From Bin87 sp034423595 (GTDB taxonomy: Bacteria; Chloroflexota; Dehalococcoidia; Lucifugimonadales; UBA3495), in the NCBI GenBank assembly GCA_965207025.1, contig OZ242258.1, positions 1 through 64,000 of the forward strand: a stretch of DNA of 64,000 nucleotides, given 5' to 3'. How positions within the stretch are numbered: position 1 is the first letter of the stretch; each line of letters starts with the position of its first letter. A program made the position numbers and the translations under genes. This document shows positions 18,115 to 25,652 of the stretch, one piece after another. The notes below the pieces were generated by a model, which ran no database searches, was not told the origin of the DNA, and saw only the letters and a list, made by a program, of their open reading frames with translations.

Positions 18115-18954
18115 CTACCTGTGCAACAGCCGTAGTGCCAGCGCCAGCGCCCGGAGCGGCCACCGCAGCCGTTCCCGGCGCCTCAAGGCCCGGCGGGTTT
18201 CCGCCAGGGTGGTCCTTCGCCAGTTGGTCTGGTTGTTGCGGTTCAGGCCCGTGAGGGGATAGTCCTGCGGGGGCAGGGTCAGGCCGTGGTCATCCAAAAG
18301 CGCCAGTTCCACGGTCATGAGCCGCTCCTCGTCGCGCAGCCAGTCCAGCCCCTTGCCCCGGTCGGGGTGGCGCTGCCGCAGCACCCGCCACTCCCGGATC
18401 AGGGGCCAGGCGTCGCCGAAGACCTGCTCGTCGTCAGCGGCGGGTTCCAGGGTGGCCAGTTCGGGGAACTCGCGGCGCGGCGGACGCGGCGGGGAAGGCG
18501 GCTGGGCCGGACTGACGAAAGACGTTGACTCCGGAGTCCCCTTCCCGCCGTCCCCTTGCGCCAGCTTTCCCTCGATGCTTCGCAATGCCTGGCCGTGTTC
18601 ATTCCTGAGCTCCTCAACCTCCCCGTGGACGGTCGCCAGGCCCCTGGTGGACGCCTCGGCCAGTTCCTCCACTCTCTCCATCCGCCCGGTCAACAGGTCG
18701 TTGCGTTCCAGTTGTTCCCTGGCCGGCGACCCGGCGCCTTCCAGGAGGGCCTTCTCCAGCGCGCCCCGCATCCTGCGGGACAACCGCCCGGTCTCCAAAG
18801 CCGCCGAAAGCGTGCGGTAGTTCACGCCCAGGTCTTTGGCAACCCGCATCACGCCCCTGCTCCGGACCATCTCGGTCAGGAGGACCGACAGTTGCAGGTG
18901 TTGCAGGTCCTCCACGCTGCGGCTTTCTTCGAAGATCGATTCCCGGTCGCTCAT
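18115..18954 (-). CDS. Module A regulator: HTH plus coiled coil (279 aa)
   Basis: Predicted transcription regulator divergent from the module A conjugation operon. An N-terminal HTH-like segment (about residues 20-75, VMRVAKDLGVNYRTLSAAL) is followed by a coiled coil (80-130, rich in E, L and R), a Pro-rich linker (about 145-165), and a C-terminal domain with FGDAWPLIREWRVLRQRHPDRGK and DEERLMTVELALLDDHGLTLPP. The ATG at 18954 follows AGGAGG. It aligns end to end with the regulator at 56270-57100, but the HTH residues differ strongly. Its own upstream region carries TTGCA-type palindromes, so autoregulation and control of the divergent operon are likely. Confidence 0.82.
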   Translation of the reverse strand: MSDRESIFEESRSVEDLQHLQLSVLLTEMVRSRGVMRVAKDLGVNYRTLSAALETGRLSRRMRGALEKALLEGAGSPAREQLERNDLLTGRMERVEELAEASTRGLATVHGEVEELRNEHGQALRSIEGKLAQGDGGKGTPESTSFVSPAQPPSPPRPPRREFPELATLEPAADDEQVFGDAWPLIREWRVLRQRHPDRGKGLDWLRDEERLMTVELALLDDHGLTLPPQDYPLTGLNRNNQTNWRRTTLAETRRALRRRERLRWPLRALALALRLLHR

Positions 18955-18977
18955 GTTTTCCTCCTCGCCGATGCCGA

Positions 18978-19179
18978 CTTGTAAAAGTGCAACTTTCCAA
19001 CGGGGCCAATGCAACCGGCGGGCGGCTTCGACGCTTGCAGAAGTGCAAGTTTCACCCAGGGAGTATGCAATGGCCCGTTGGAACGGGTCCTTACGAAAAC
19101 CGTTAACAGGAAAGGTCCGATAGGAGGCCGATTTCCCCAGGTTCCAGGTTCAAAACGTCCCGACTTGCATTTCTGCAAC
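18978..19179. promoter_or_regulatory. Three TTGCA-N4-TGCAA operators of module A
   Basis: Three 16-bp inverted repeats: cttgtaaaagtgcaac (18978-18993), cttgcagaagtgcaag (19034-19049, perfect arms) and cttgcatttctgcaac (19164-19179). They sit in the 405-bp gap between the divergent regulator (18954) and the operon start (19360). Half sites such as aatgcaacc are also present. They are the natural binding sites for the module A regulator; this is inference. Confidence 0.65.
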
Positions 19180-19359
19180 CGGATGCGACTCCTGTACACC
19201 CCAATGACACCACGAGAGGGGCCGCTTGCGTAAGGCCCTGCGCGCCCCCGCAGGAAGGTGGGGGCGTGGGCGAGGTTATGCGGCGGGCTTTGATTGTTCA
19301 CACTCTCTGGCGGCGCCGGCGAAGAGACCGGCGACCCCGACACCAGGGAGGTGAACGAA

Positions 19360-19971
19360 TTGACCCAGGCAAGCAGACCCAGGCTCGTCCGGCGGGCGAT
19401 GATGGCGGCGGCGGCGCTGCTGTCAGCCGCCGTCGTCGCCCTTCCCGCCAGCGGCGCGGCCCTGGCCCAATCCCCGCCCCAGGACCAGGACGACCTGCAA
19501 CTGGTCAACCGGGACCGCCAGATGGTGGAAAGGAAGAAGGACGGCGACTTCGTGGCCCGGCCCATGTTCAGCCGCCAACTCAGCGTCCTCCACTACTCCA
19601 TCCGCCACCCGGACACCGGGGACTGGCTCACCAACACCTACCGGGTGCAGGGCGGGGAGAAAAAGCTGGCCGAGGGCTGGGAGTACGCCTTCGAGTACCC
19701 GGCCCTCGCCGAACACCCCGACCTCCACCCGGAGCAAGCCTTCCTGCTGGTGCTGGCCGTCCCCCGCCAGGGCGGCGGCGACCACCACGTCTTTCACGCA
19801 TTGATTCCCGTCCACCAGCCGAGGGGTCTGTGGGACAAGGTTCTGGGCGCCCTGGACCCGGACCGCTGGGCCCGGGCCGCCGCCCGCTGGGTGATCCAGG
19901 GCGTCCACGGGACGTTGTGTGGCGTGGTGGAGGGAATCACCCAGACCCAGATCGCCGAGTGCGAGGGGTAG
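19360..19971 (+). CDS. Secreted conjugation-module protein, copy A (203 aa)
   Basis: First gene of the operon. The TTG at 19360 follows GGGAGG by 8 nt, and the resulting length matches the 204-residue module B copy. An N-terminal signal peptide (basic RRAMM, then a hydrophobic stretch ending ALAQ near residue 35) leads to an exported domain with RHPDTGDWLTNTYRVQGGEKKLAEGWEYAFEYPAL-like sequence and a C-terminal WVIQGVHGTLCG. No family is recognised. Strict conservation beside the VirB6 gene in both modules suggests an essential envelope component of the transfer machine. It stops 4 bp before the next start. Confidence 0.82.
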   Translation: MTQASRPRLVRRAMMAAAALLSAAVVALPASGAALAQSPPQDQDDLQLVNRDRQMVERKKDGDFVARPMFSRQLSVLHYSIRHPDTGDWLTNTYRVQGGEKKLAEGWEYAFEYPALAEHPDLHPEQAFLLVLAVPRQGGGDHHVFHALIPVHQPRGLWDKVLGALDPDRWARAAARWVIQGVHGTLCGVVEGITQTQIAECEG

Positions 19972-19975
19972 CGGC

Positions 19976-20950
19976 ATGAGCGACATCCTCACCGGCACGC
20001 CCCCGGAATTCACCTACCTGCATCCCGTGGTGAGGCTGGCCTGGATGACCGTCTGGGCCGTCACCTCGGCGGCTTTGGCGGCGATCCTGGGCTGGATGGG
20101 GCTGAGCTTCATCGTCCAGGAGCACCTGGGCCGGCACCAGTCGGGCTGGCGGGAGATGGTGCCCCGGCTGGTGCTGGGGTTGACCGCCGCCGCGTCTTCG
20201 CTGTGGTGGTGCGCCCTGGTCATCGACGTGGCCCACGCCGTATCCCAGTTCGTCGCCGCCTCCCTGAGCGTCACCCCGGGCGACCTGCTGCGGGCGCCTC
20301 TATTCGCCCTGCTGGCGGCGGCGGAGACCGCCGCGCCCGGCCTGGCGGTGTTCATCGCCCTGCTCTACCTGGTCTTCGGCCTCTTCGTCCTCTACCTGCT
20401 GGTGCAGATGATCCTGCGCCTGGCCTTGATCGACATCCTGATGGCATTGGCCCCCATCGCGTTGGGGTTATGGATTCTGCCCCACACCGCCGGCTGGGGG
20501 CGGCACTGGCTGCGGATGTTCCTGGTCACGGTGTTCCAGCAGGCGGTGCAGCTGATCGCCCTGGCCATGGGGTTCGCCTTCCTGGGGGAGTTCGCCCTGA
20601 TCGGCGAGTTCGAGCCGGCCCAGGACTTGGTGTGGAAGCTGCTGATGGCCATCGCCTTTATGTATCTGGCCGGGCGGGTGCCGTCCATGCTGGGGCAGCA
20701 CGGGACCTTCGACGCCTGGCTGCACACCCTGTACTTCGGCATGTCCCTGCCCGGCCAGATGGTGCGCTCGGCCCGGGCCGTCGGCCTGCTGGCCGGGGGC
20801 GCGTCCGGCGGACCGGCGGGGGTTGCCGCCGCCGCGACGACCACTTCCAACACGGCGGCCAACACCGGGGCCAACGCGGTGAACTCGGCGGCCCAGAACT
20901 CCACCCCCGCCGGCCAGGGCGGTCCCACGCCCCGCAGCCAGGGGCCGTAG
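19976..20950 (+). CDS. VirB6/TrbL-like polytopic membrane protein, copy A (324 aa)
   Basis: A multi-helix inner-membrane channel component of type IV secretion. About six hydrophobic segments are visible between residues 20 and 250, including AALAAILGWMGLSFIV, a Val/Leu-rich stretch with LYLVFGLFVLYLLVQMIL, and the VFQQAVQLIALAMGF helix. An Ala/Asn/Gly-rich tail of about 60 residues ends in PTPRSQGP and is probably exposed. Topology and position before the pilin gene fit VirB6/TrbL. The ATG follows GAGGGG. The copy at 54284-55261 keeps the same tail motif QNSTP-GQGGP. Confidence 0.8.
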   Translation: MSDILTGTPPEFTYLHPVVRLAWMTVWAVTSAALAAILGWMGLSFIVQEHLGRHQSGWREMVPRLVLGLTAAASSLWWCALVIDVAHAVSQFVAASLSVTPGDLLRAPLFALLAAAETAAPGLAVFIALLYLVFGLFVLYLLVQMILRLALIDILMALAPIALGLWILPHTAGWGRHWLRMFLVTVFQQAVQLIALAMGFAFLGEFALIGEFEPAQDLVWKLLMAIAFMYLAGRVPSMLGQHGTFDAWLHTLYFGMSLPGQMVRSARAVGLLAGGASGGPAGVAAAATTTSNTAANTGANAVNSAAQNSTPAGQGGPTPRSQGP

Positions 20951-21019
20951 CCAACCAAGGAACGACAACTACCGGCGCGGCTGAACGTTCGCGCCGCCGC
21001 ACAACGGGGAGGTGCGCCG

Positions 21020-21031
21020 ATGTGCCAGTAG
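21020..21031 (+). CDS. Three-codon leader ORF (MCQ), copy A
   Basis: GGAGGTGCGCC is followed by ATG TGC CAG TAG. The same ribosome site and codons (ending TAA) occur at 54201-54212 before the module B pilin gene, whereas the surrounding 150 bp differ. A strong ribosome site on a three-codon frame suggests translation-coupled or stalling-type control of the pilin gene 66 bp downstream. Confidence 0.5.
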   Translation: MCQ

Positions 21032-21097
21032 CAGTGCGCCAATGCGCCGACGAATTGAGACGCAAACCACGAGAAAACGACTGAGGAGAAAAACTCT

Positions 21098-21373
21098 ATG
21101 GACAACCTTACCCAGACCGTATCGAACCTGGTGGGCATCCTGCTGGGACTGGTGGGCGTGGTGGGGGTGGGCTATTTCATCTACGGGGCCTACCTCTACC
21201 TCACCGCCTCGGGCGCGCCCAACCAGATGGAGCGGGGCAAGACGGCCATGATGACCGCGTTGGCGGGGATCGTGCTGGCCCTCGTCGCCTATGGCGTCGT
21301 CGAACTGGTGATGAACGCCGTGGTGGGCAACACCGTGGACCCGAAGATCCCCGATCCCAAGAAGATCAAGTAG
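21098..21373 (+). CDS. VirB2/TrbC-like pilin-type protein 1, copy A (91 aa)
   Basis: Small two-helix membrane protein: helix 1 at about residues 10-34 (Gly/Val-rich, ending YFIYGAYLYL) and helix 2 at about 50-71 (MTALAGIVLALVAYGVVELV), joined by a short loop with GAPNQMERGK. Size, topology and operon position match the pilin subunits of Gram-positive-type type IV secretion. There is no separate signal peptide, so helix 1 probably serves as an anchor. The ATG follows GAGGAG. The loop and helix 2 are almost unchanged in module B. Confidence 0.8.
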   Translation: MDNLTQTVSNLVGILLGLVGVVGVGYFIYGAYLYLTASGAPNQMERGKTAMMTALAGIVLALVAYGVVELVMNAVVGNTVDPKIPDPKKIK

Positions 21374-21383
21374 GGGGTGGAGC

Positions 21384-23012
21384 ATGAGAGAGCACGAAGT
21401 GCCGACCCACGTGCAGGCCGAGGACAAGGCGCTCCTGTGGTTCACCTTTCCCCAGGTGGTGGCGGTGGTGGCGGTGTGCGCCGTGAGCTACGGGGTGTAC
21501 CGCTACTTCCCCTTCGGCCCCTCGGGGCTGAAGTTGGCCGTGGCCGTGCTGCTGGGCGCGGCGGGCGTGGCCCTGACCGTGGGCAAGGTGGGCGGCCGGG
21601 GATTGCCCCTGGTGGCCGCCGACCTGCTGAAGTTCCGGCTGGGGGCCAGGGGCTACGCCGGGTCTCCGGCGGGACTGGCGGTCAACGAGCCGCCCCCGCA
21701 GCCCGAGGCCAAACCCGACCCGCTGCGGCTCCTGGCGAATACAGCGGCCAGCAGGCTGGAGAAGTTCCGCGAGAGGCGCCGGAAGCGCAGGAGCCGCCGC
21801 ACGTTCCGGCCCCACCGCTGGCTGGGACGCCGCCGGAAGTCCGGCAACGGGGCCAACCAGACGCAGGCGGAGACCGGCGGTGGGAAACGCCGGGGCCGGT
21901 TCCTGGCGGCGGCCGGACTGCTGGCGCTGGCCGTCGTGGCGATGCCCGGCAGCGCCCTGGCCGACGACCCGGACGACAACCCCTACGGCGACGCCTGGCG
22001 GCTGGGCGAAATCTACTTCGAGCCGCCCGACCCGGTGCCGGGCCGCCGCATCTACGTCGAGCGGCTGGCGGTGTCCGGCGACACCGCCGCCGTCACCCTC
22101 CGGGCCGCCCACGACCTGGACCTGAAGGGCCGGGTCTTCGGAGGCAGGACCGGCAGGACCCTGGAGATGGGCTTCAACACCGGCCTCGCCGCCGGAGAGA
22201 GCAAGAGCCACAACCTGATCCTGGACGGCCCGGCGCCCTCCTTCACCTTCTCGTGGCAGGACACCTTGGGGTTCTCCGGCGCGGCGTCGCTGAAGAGCCA
22301 TCAGATTCCCTACCCCCTGCCCTCGGTTGACGGCGACCTGTGCGACCTGGCGGTCACCTCCCTGGAGTGGACGCCGGGGCGCATCAGCGGCGTCATCGCC
22401 TCGGAGTGCATCGCCGAGACCCGGCACGAGGAGGACCTGCCGGTCTACGGCGGCCACTTCAGCCAGTCGGTTCCGGCCCTTCTGGATGCCACTGTGACCG
22501 CCGTCGCCGGAACGGTCAGCGTCACCTGGGGCGGCCACTCGACAACGGCCACCTTCGTCCCGGACGGCGAGACCGCCTTCGCCCTGCCCGTCGCCAACGC
22601 GAGGGCGGTCAACGAGCTGGAGATCGCGGCGGACCTGACGGCGACGCTGAACGTCCCCCGCCCGCCCATGTTGCAGACCACGCACCACCCGGCCCGCACC
22701 GACGTGCACACCCGCCGGGTGACCTGCGCCTGCGGTGAAAGCTCAACGGTCAAGACGGTGCGCGTCTACGTCCACCACCCGGAGCACGTGCGCGCCGTGG
22801 AGGTGCAGCGTTCCGACGTAACCCGCACCCGGACGGCGAGCATTCCCCTGGCACCCGCCCCCATATCCGGAGTGAGTCGGGCGGTGGGCCTGGGCGCCGA
22901 CGCCCCCTACCAGGCCCTCTACGTTCCCCCGCCCCAGCCCGAGCCGCCCAGGGCGGAGCAGACCCCGGTGGGCGGTTCCAACTGGTGGAGCTGGCTATGG
23001 CCCGGAAACTGA
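21384..23012 (+). CDS. PrgI/VirB3-like protein fused to large exported domain, copy A (542 aa)
   Basis: Residues 1-90 form a PrgI/VirB3-type unit: amphipathic start (VPTHVQAEDKALLWFTFPQ), two helices (about 20-40 and 50-66) and the typical PFGPSGLK turn. A basic linker (about 125-170) follows, then a third hydrophobic segment (173-193) ending ALADD like a signal peptide, then about 345 residues of exported beta-rich sequence. Conserved cysteines appear in GDLCDL, SECIAET and CACGES. The tail is Pro-rich and ends in WWSWLWPGN. VirB3 proteins are usually about 100 residues, so the fusion is unusual. It overlaps the next gene by 16 bp. Confidence 0.82.
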   Translation: MREHEVPTHVQAEDKALLWFTFPQVVAVVAVCAVSYGVYRYFPFGPSGLKLAVAVLLGAAGVALTVGKVGGRGLPLVAADLLKFRLGARGYAGSPAGLAVNEPPPQPEAKPDPLRLLANTAASRLEKFRERRRKRRSRRTFRPHRWLGRRRKSGNGANQTQAETGGGKRRGRFLAAAGLLALAVVAMPGSALADDPDDNPYGDAWRLGEIYFEPPDPVPGRRIYVERLAVSGDTAAVTLRAAHDLDLKGRVFGGRTGRTLEMGFNTGLAAGESKSHNLILDGPAPSFTFSWQDTLGFSGAASLKSHQIPYPLPSVDGDLCDLAVTSLEWTPGRISGVIASECIAETRHEEDLPVYGGHFSQSVPALLDATVTAVAGTVSVTWGGHSTTATFVPDGETAFALPVANARAVNELEIAADLTATLNVPRPPMLQTTHHPARTDVHTRRVTCACGESSTVKTVRVYVHHPEHVRAVEVQRSDVTRTRTASIPLAPAPISGVSRAVGLGADAPYQALYVPPPQPEPPRAEQTPVGGSNWWSWLWPGN

Positions 23013-23314
23013 CCGCCCTGCTGTTGGCTTTTCCGGTAGTCCTGTCGTCGGTGGCCGCCAGCCCCGACGACGAGATGAAGGCGATGGCCGACGCCTTCGA
23101 CGCGGCGCTTACCGGCATGGCCTACGCCGGGGCGGGCCTGTGCCTGTTCGCCGTGGTCTGGGCGGGATTCGTGCTGATGGCCGAGGGAGCGGAGGGGGAG
23201 GGAAGGGGCAGGGCGCGCAACGCCGTGTTCATGGCGGTGGTGGGCCTGGTGGTGGCGCTGCTGGCCAAGGCCATCGCCCTGGCCGTCAGCGGCGGCGTCA
23301 TCCCCAGCCTGTAA
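22997..23314 (+). CDS. Pilin-type protein 2, copy A (105 aa)
   Basis: Second small membrane protein of the operon. An N-terminal signal-like helix (ALLLAFPVVLSSVAA) precedes a short acidic segment (SPDDEMKAMADAFDAAL) and two hydrophobic helices (about 41-60, and 73-95 VFMAVVGLVVALLAKAIAL) linked by EGAEGEGRGRARN. This is the layout of VirB2/TrbC pilins with a cleavable signal. The start overlaps the end of the VirB3 fusion, implying translational coupling. The module B copy keeps the loop unchanged. Confidence 0.78.
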   Translation: MARKLTALLLAFPVVLSSVAASPDDEMKAMADAFDAALTGMAYAGAGLCLFAVVWAGFVLMAEGAEGEGRGRARNAVFMAVVGLVVALLAKAIALAVSGGVIPSL

Positions 23315-23328
23315 CGGAGGAACGAAAG

Positions 23329-25590
23329 TTGCAAGCAAAGTTTCAAGCAGTGAAATCTACATTTCCCAGGATCAAGAGGCTGCCGTTCCCCGGCAGGAGC
23401 CGCGAATTTACCGCGCCGGAGAACGGCCAACCGGCGGAACCCGCCGCCGAACCCAAGGCGCCGCCGCCGCTGTCCCTGTTCTTCATGCTGTCCCACCTGG
23501 AGGACGACGGGCCGGTGCGGCTGGACGGGGTGAAGCTGGCGGTATTGGAGGTGATGGGCCTGGAGCTGGACGAGCCCAAGATGGGCGCCTTCGCCGGATC
23601 GCTCAACGCCTTGGACTTCCCGGTGCAACTGCTGGTCAGGCAGCACCCGCCCATGCTGACGGCATTGAGAGATAGGCTGAGCGAGGCCCAACCCGAAGAC
23701 CTGCCCCGGCAGACGAAGGACGCCGCCGACAGCCTGGGCCGCCTGCTGACCACCCTGGAAAACCGGGAGGGCATCCTGGACCGGCGGTTCTACGCCGTGT
23801 GCGAGCACGGCCGCGCCGACGAGCTTAGGGCGCTGCTGGTGCGGGCCGGTCTCGGCGTATTCCCGTTGAACGGCGAAACCCTGAAGCTGCTGCTCCTGGC
23901 CTGCGCCCTGGGCGGCTCGCCCCAGGAACGGGACGAGGACGCCGAAATGGAGGTGGAGGTGAACCGCCGGGACATCCGCATCGGCGACCACATCACCCGC
24001 TCATTACACCTGGGCAAGTGGCCCCGCAGCCTGGCCCCAGGCTTCCTTCAGGGATTGATGGCCGCCGGAGCGCCCATGGACCTGGCCGTCCACCTGGGCG
24101 CCATCCCCACGGAGCAGGCGGCCCGTACCCTGGAGTGGCAGAAGGTCCGTTTCGAGTCGGCCCAGTCCCTCTCCTTGAAGCGGGGCCGCTCCATGTCCCC
24201 GGAGGCGGAGATCGCCCTGGAGGACGTGAGCCGCCTCCGGGACGAGGTGCAGCGGGGAAGGGAGAGGCTGTTCCACGCCTCCCTCTCCGTCACGCTGCAC
24301 GCCGCCGACCACGACACCCTGAAGGACCTGACCCAGAAGGCCCGCGCCCACTTCGCCGCCACCCTGGGCAAACTGGACAACCTGGCCTTCCGGCAACGGG
24401 AGGGGTTGCTGTCCACCCTGCCCCTGGGCCTGAACGCCGTGGCGGTGTGGCGGACTCTCGACACATCGTCTCTGGCGCGGCTGTTCCCCTTCTCGCCGCC
24501 GGACCTGGACACCAGGAGCGGCACCCTCTACGGCATCGACCTGCGGGCCTGCGCCCCCATCGTCTACGACCCCTTCGACGGCACTCACCTCAACGCCAAC
24601 ACCGCTGTCTTGGCGCGGTCAGGTTCGGGCAAGTCCTTTGCCACCAAGCTGGGAGTGCTGCGGGGGCTTTGCCGGGGCGTGCGGGCCTACGTCATCGACC
24701 CGGAGGGCGAGTACGCAGACATGGCCCGCGCCGCCGGAGGGCGCGTGCTGTCCCCAGGGGTGCCCGGCCAGGGCATGAACCCCTTCGTCATCGACCGGGG
24801 CGACTCGGAAGAACTGCTCCAGCGCATCGGCAGCCTGAGACGGTTGATCGAGGTGATGGTGGGGGAAAGGCTGTCCGCCGAGCGGCGGTCGTCTTTGGAC
24901 CACGCCCTGGCGGGCTACTACTCCGAAAGGCGGGAGCGCACCGGCTTCCGGGACTTCTACGCCTACCTGCAGGGGGAGACGCCGGAAATTGCCCACCTGC
25001 TGCGCCCCTTCGCCACCGGCAGCCTGCGGGACCTGCTCTCCGACGAGGGCGACGACCTGCTGGCCCGGGAGGCCCTGGTAACCGTCTTCGACCTGCACCT
25101 GCTGGAGCCGGAGCTAAGGCCCGCCGCCGCGATGGTCTGCACCGAGACGGTGTGGGCAGCAGCCGCCCAGGACCCCCGGCCCCGCCTGCTGGTGGTGGAC
25201 GAGGTGTGGAGCATCATGCAGCACCCCGAGGGCGCCGCCTTCATGGTCTCGATGGCAAAGCGGGCCAGGAAGCACCGGCTGGGTTTGCAGTTCATCACCC
25301 AGGACGTGCAGGACCTCCTCTCCGAGGACCCCTCCCGCGCCATCACCGGACACTCTGGTCGTGCCCTGCTCCAGAACGCCGCCTTCAAGCTGCTCTTGCA
25401 GCAGGACGCCGCCGCGATTTCCACCGTGGGCGAAGCCTTCGACCTGCCCGAGGAGCTGCAACGCTGGCTGCTGTCCTGTCCCCGGGGCGACGGGCTGCTG
25501 CTGGCGAGAGGCAACCGCTTTCCCGTGCGCATCGAGGCCACGCCGGAGGAGACGGAAGTAATCGAGTGGCGGCCTAGGCCAAGACATTGA
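23329..25590 (+). CDS. virB4: VirB4-family type IV secretion ATPase, copy A (753 aa)
   Basis: The motor that powers assembly of the secretion channel. The TTG at 23329 follows GGAGG by 8 nt; extending the frame upstream would run through the preceding pilin gene. Walker A is ARSGSGKSFATK at about residue 428, with Ala in place of the usual first Gly, and Walker B is RLLVVDEVW at about 619. The following QFITQDVQDLL and GRALLQNAAFKLLLQQD motifs are typical of VirB4/TraC ATPases. The first 45 residues are Pro/Ala-rich and differ from module B, while the rest is almost identical to 49579-51828. Confidence 0.93.
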   Translation: MQAKFQAVKSTFPRIKRLPFPGRSREFTAPENGQPAEPAAEPKAPPPLSLFFMLSHLEDDGPVRLDGVKLAVLEVMGLELDEPKMGAFAGSLNALDFPVQLLVRQHPPMLTALRDRLSEAQPEDLPRQTKDAADSLGRLLTTLENREGILDRRFYAVCEHGRADELRALLVRAGLGVFPLNGETLKLLLLACALGGSPQERDEDAEMEVEVNRRDIRIGDHITRSLHLGKWPRSLAPGFLQGLMAAGAPMDLAVHLGAIPTEQAARTLEWQKVRFESAQSLSLKRGRSMSPEAEIALEDVSRLRDEVQRGRERLFHASLSVTLHAADHDTLKDLTQKARAHFAATLGKLDNLAFRQREGLLSTLPLGLNAVAVWRTLDTSSLARLFPFSPPDLDTRSGTLYGIDLRACAPIVYDPFDGTHLNANTAVLARSGSGKSFATKLGVLRGLCRGVRAYVIDPEGEYADMARAAGGRVLSPGVPGQGMNPFVIDRGDSEELLQRIGSLRRLIEVMVGERLSAERRSSLDHALAGYYSERRERTGFRDFYAYLQGETPEIAHLLRPFATGSLRDLLSDEGDDLLAREALVTVFDLHLLEPELRPAAAMVCTETVWAAAAQDPRPRLLVVDEVWSIMQHPEGAAFMVSMAKRARKHRLGLQFITQDVQDLLSEDPSRAITGHSGRALLQNAAFKLLLQQDAAAISTVGEAFDLPEELQRWLLSCPRGDGLLLARGNRFPVRIEATPEETEVIEWRPRPRH

Positions 25591-25652
25591 ACCCGGAACT
25601 CTGAACCCAAGACTCTGAAACCGGAACCTAATCCAATAGAAAGGAAATTTGC

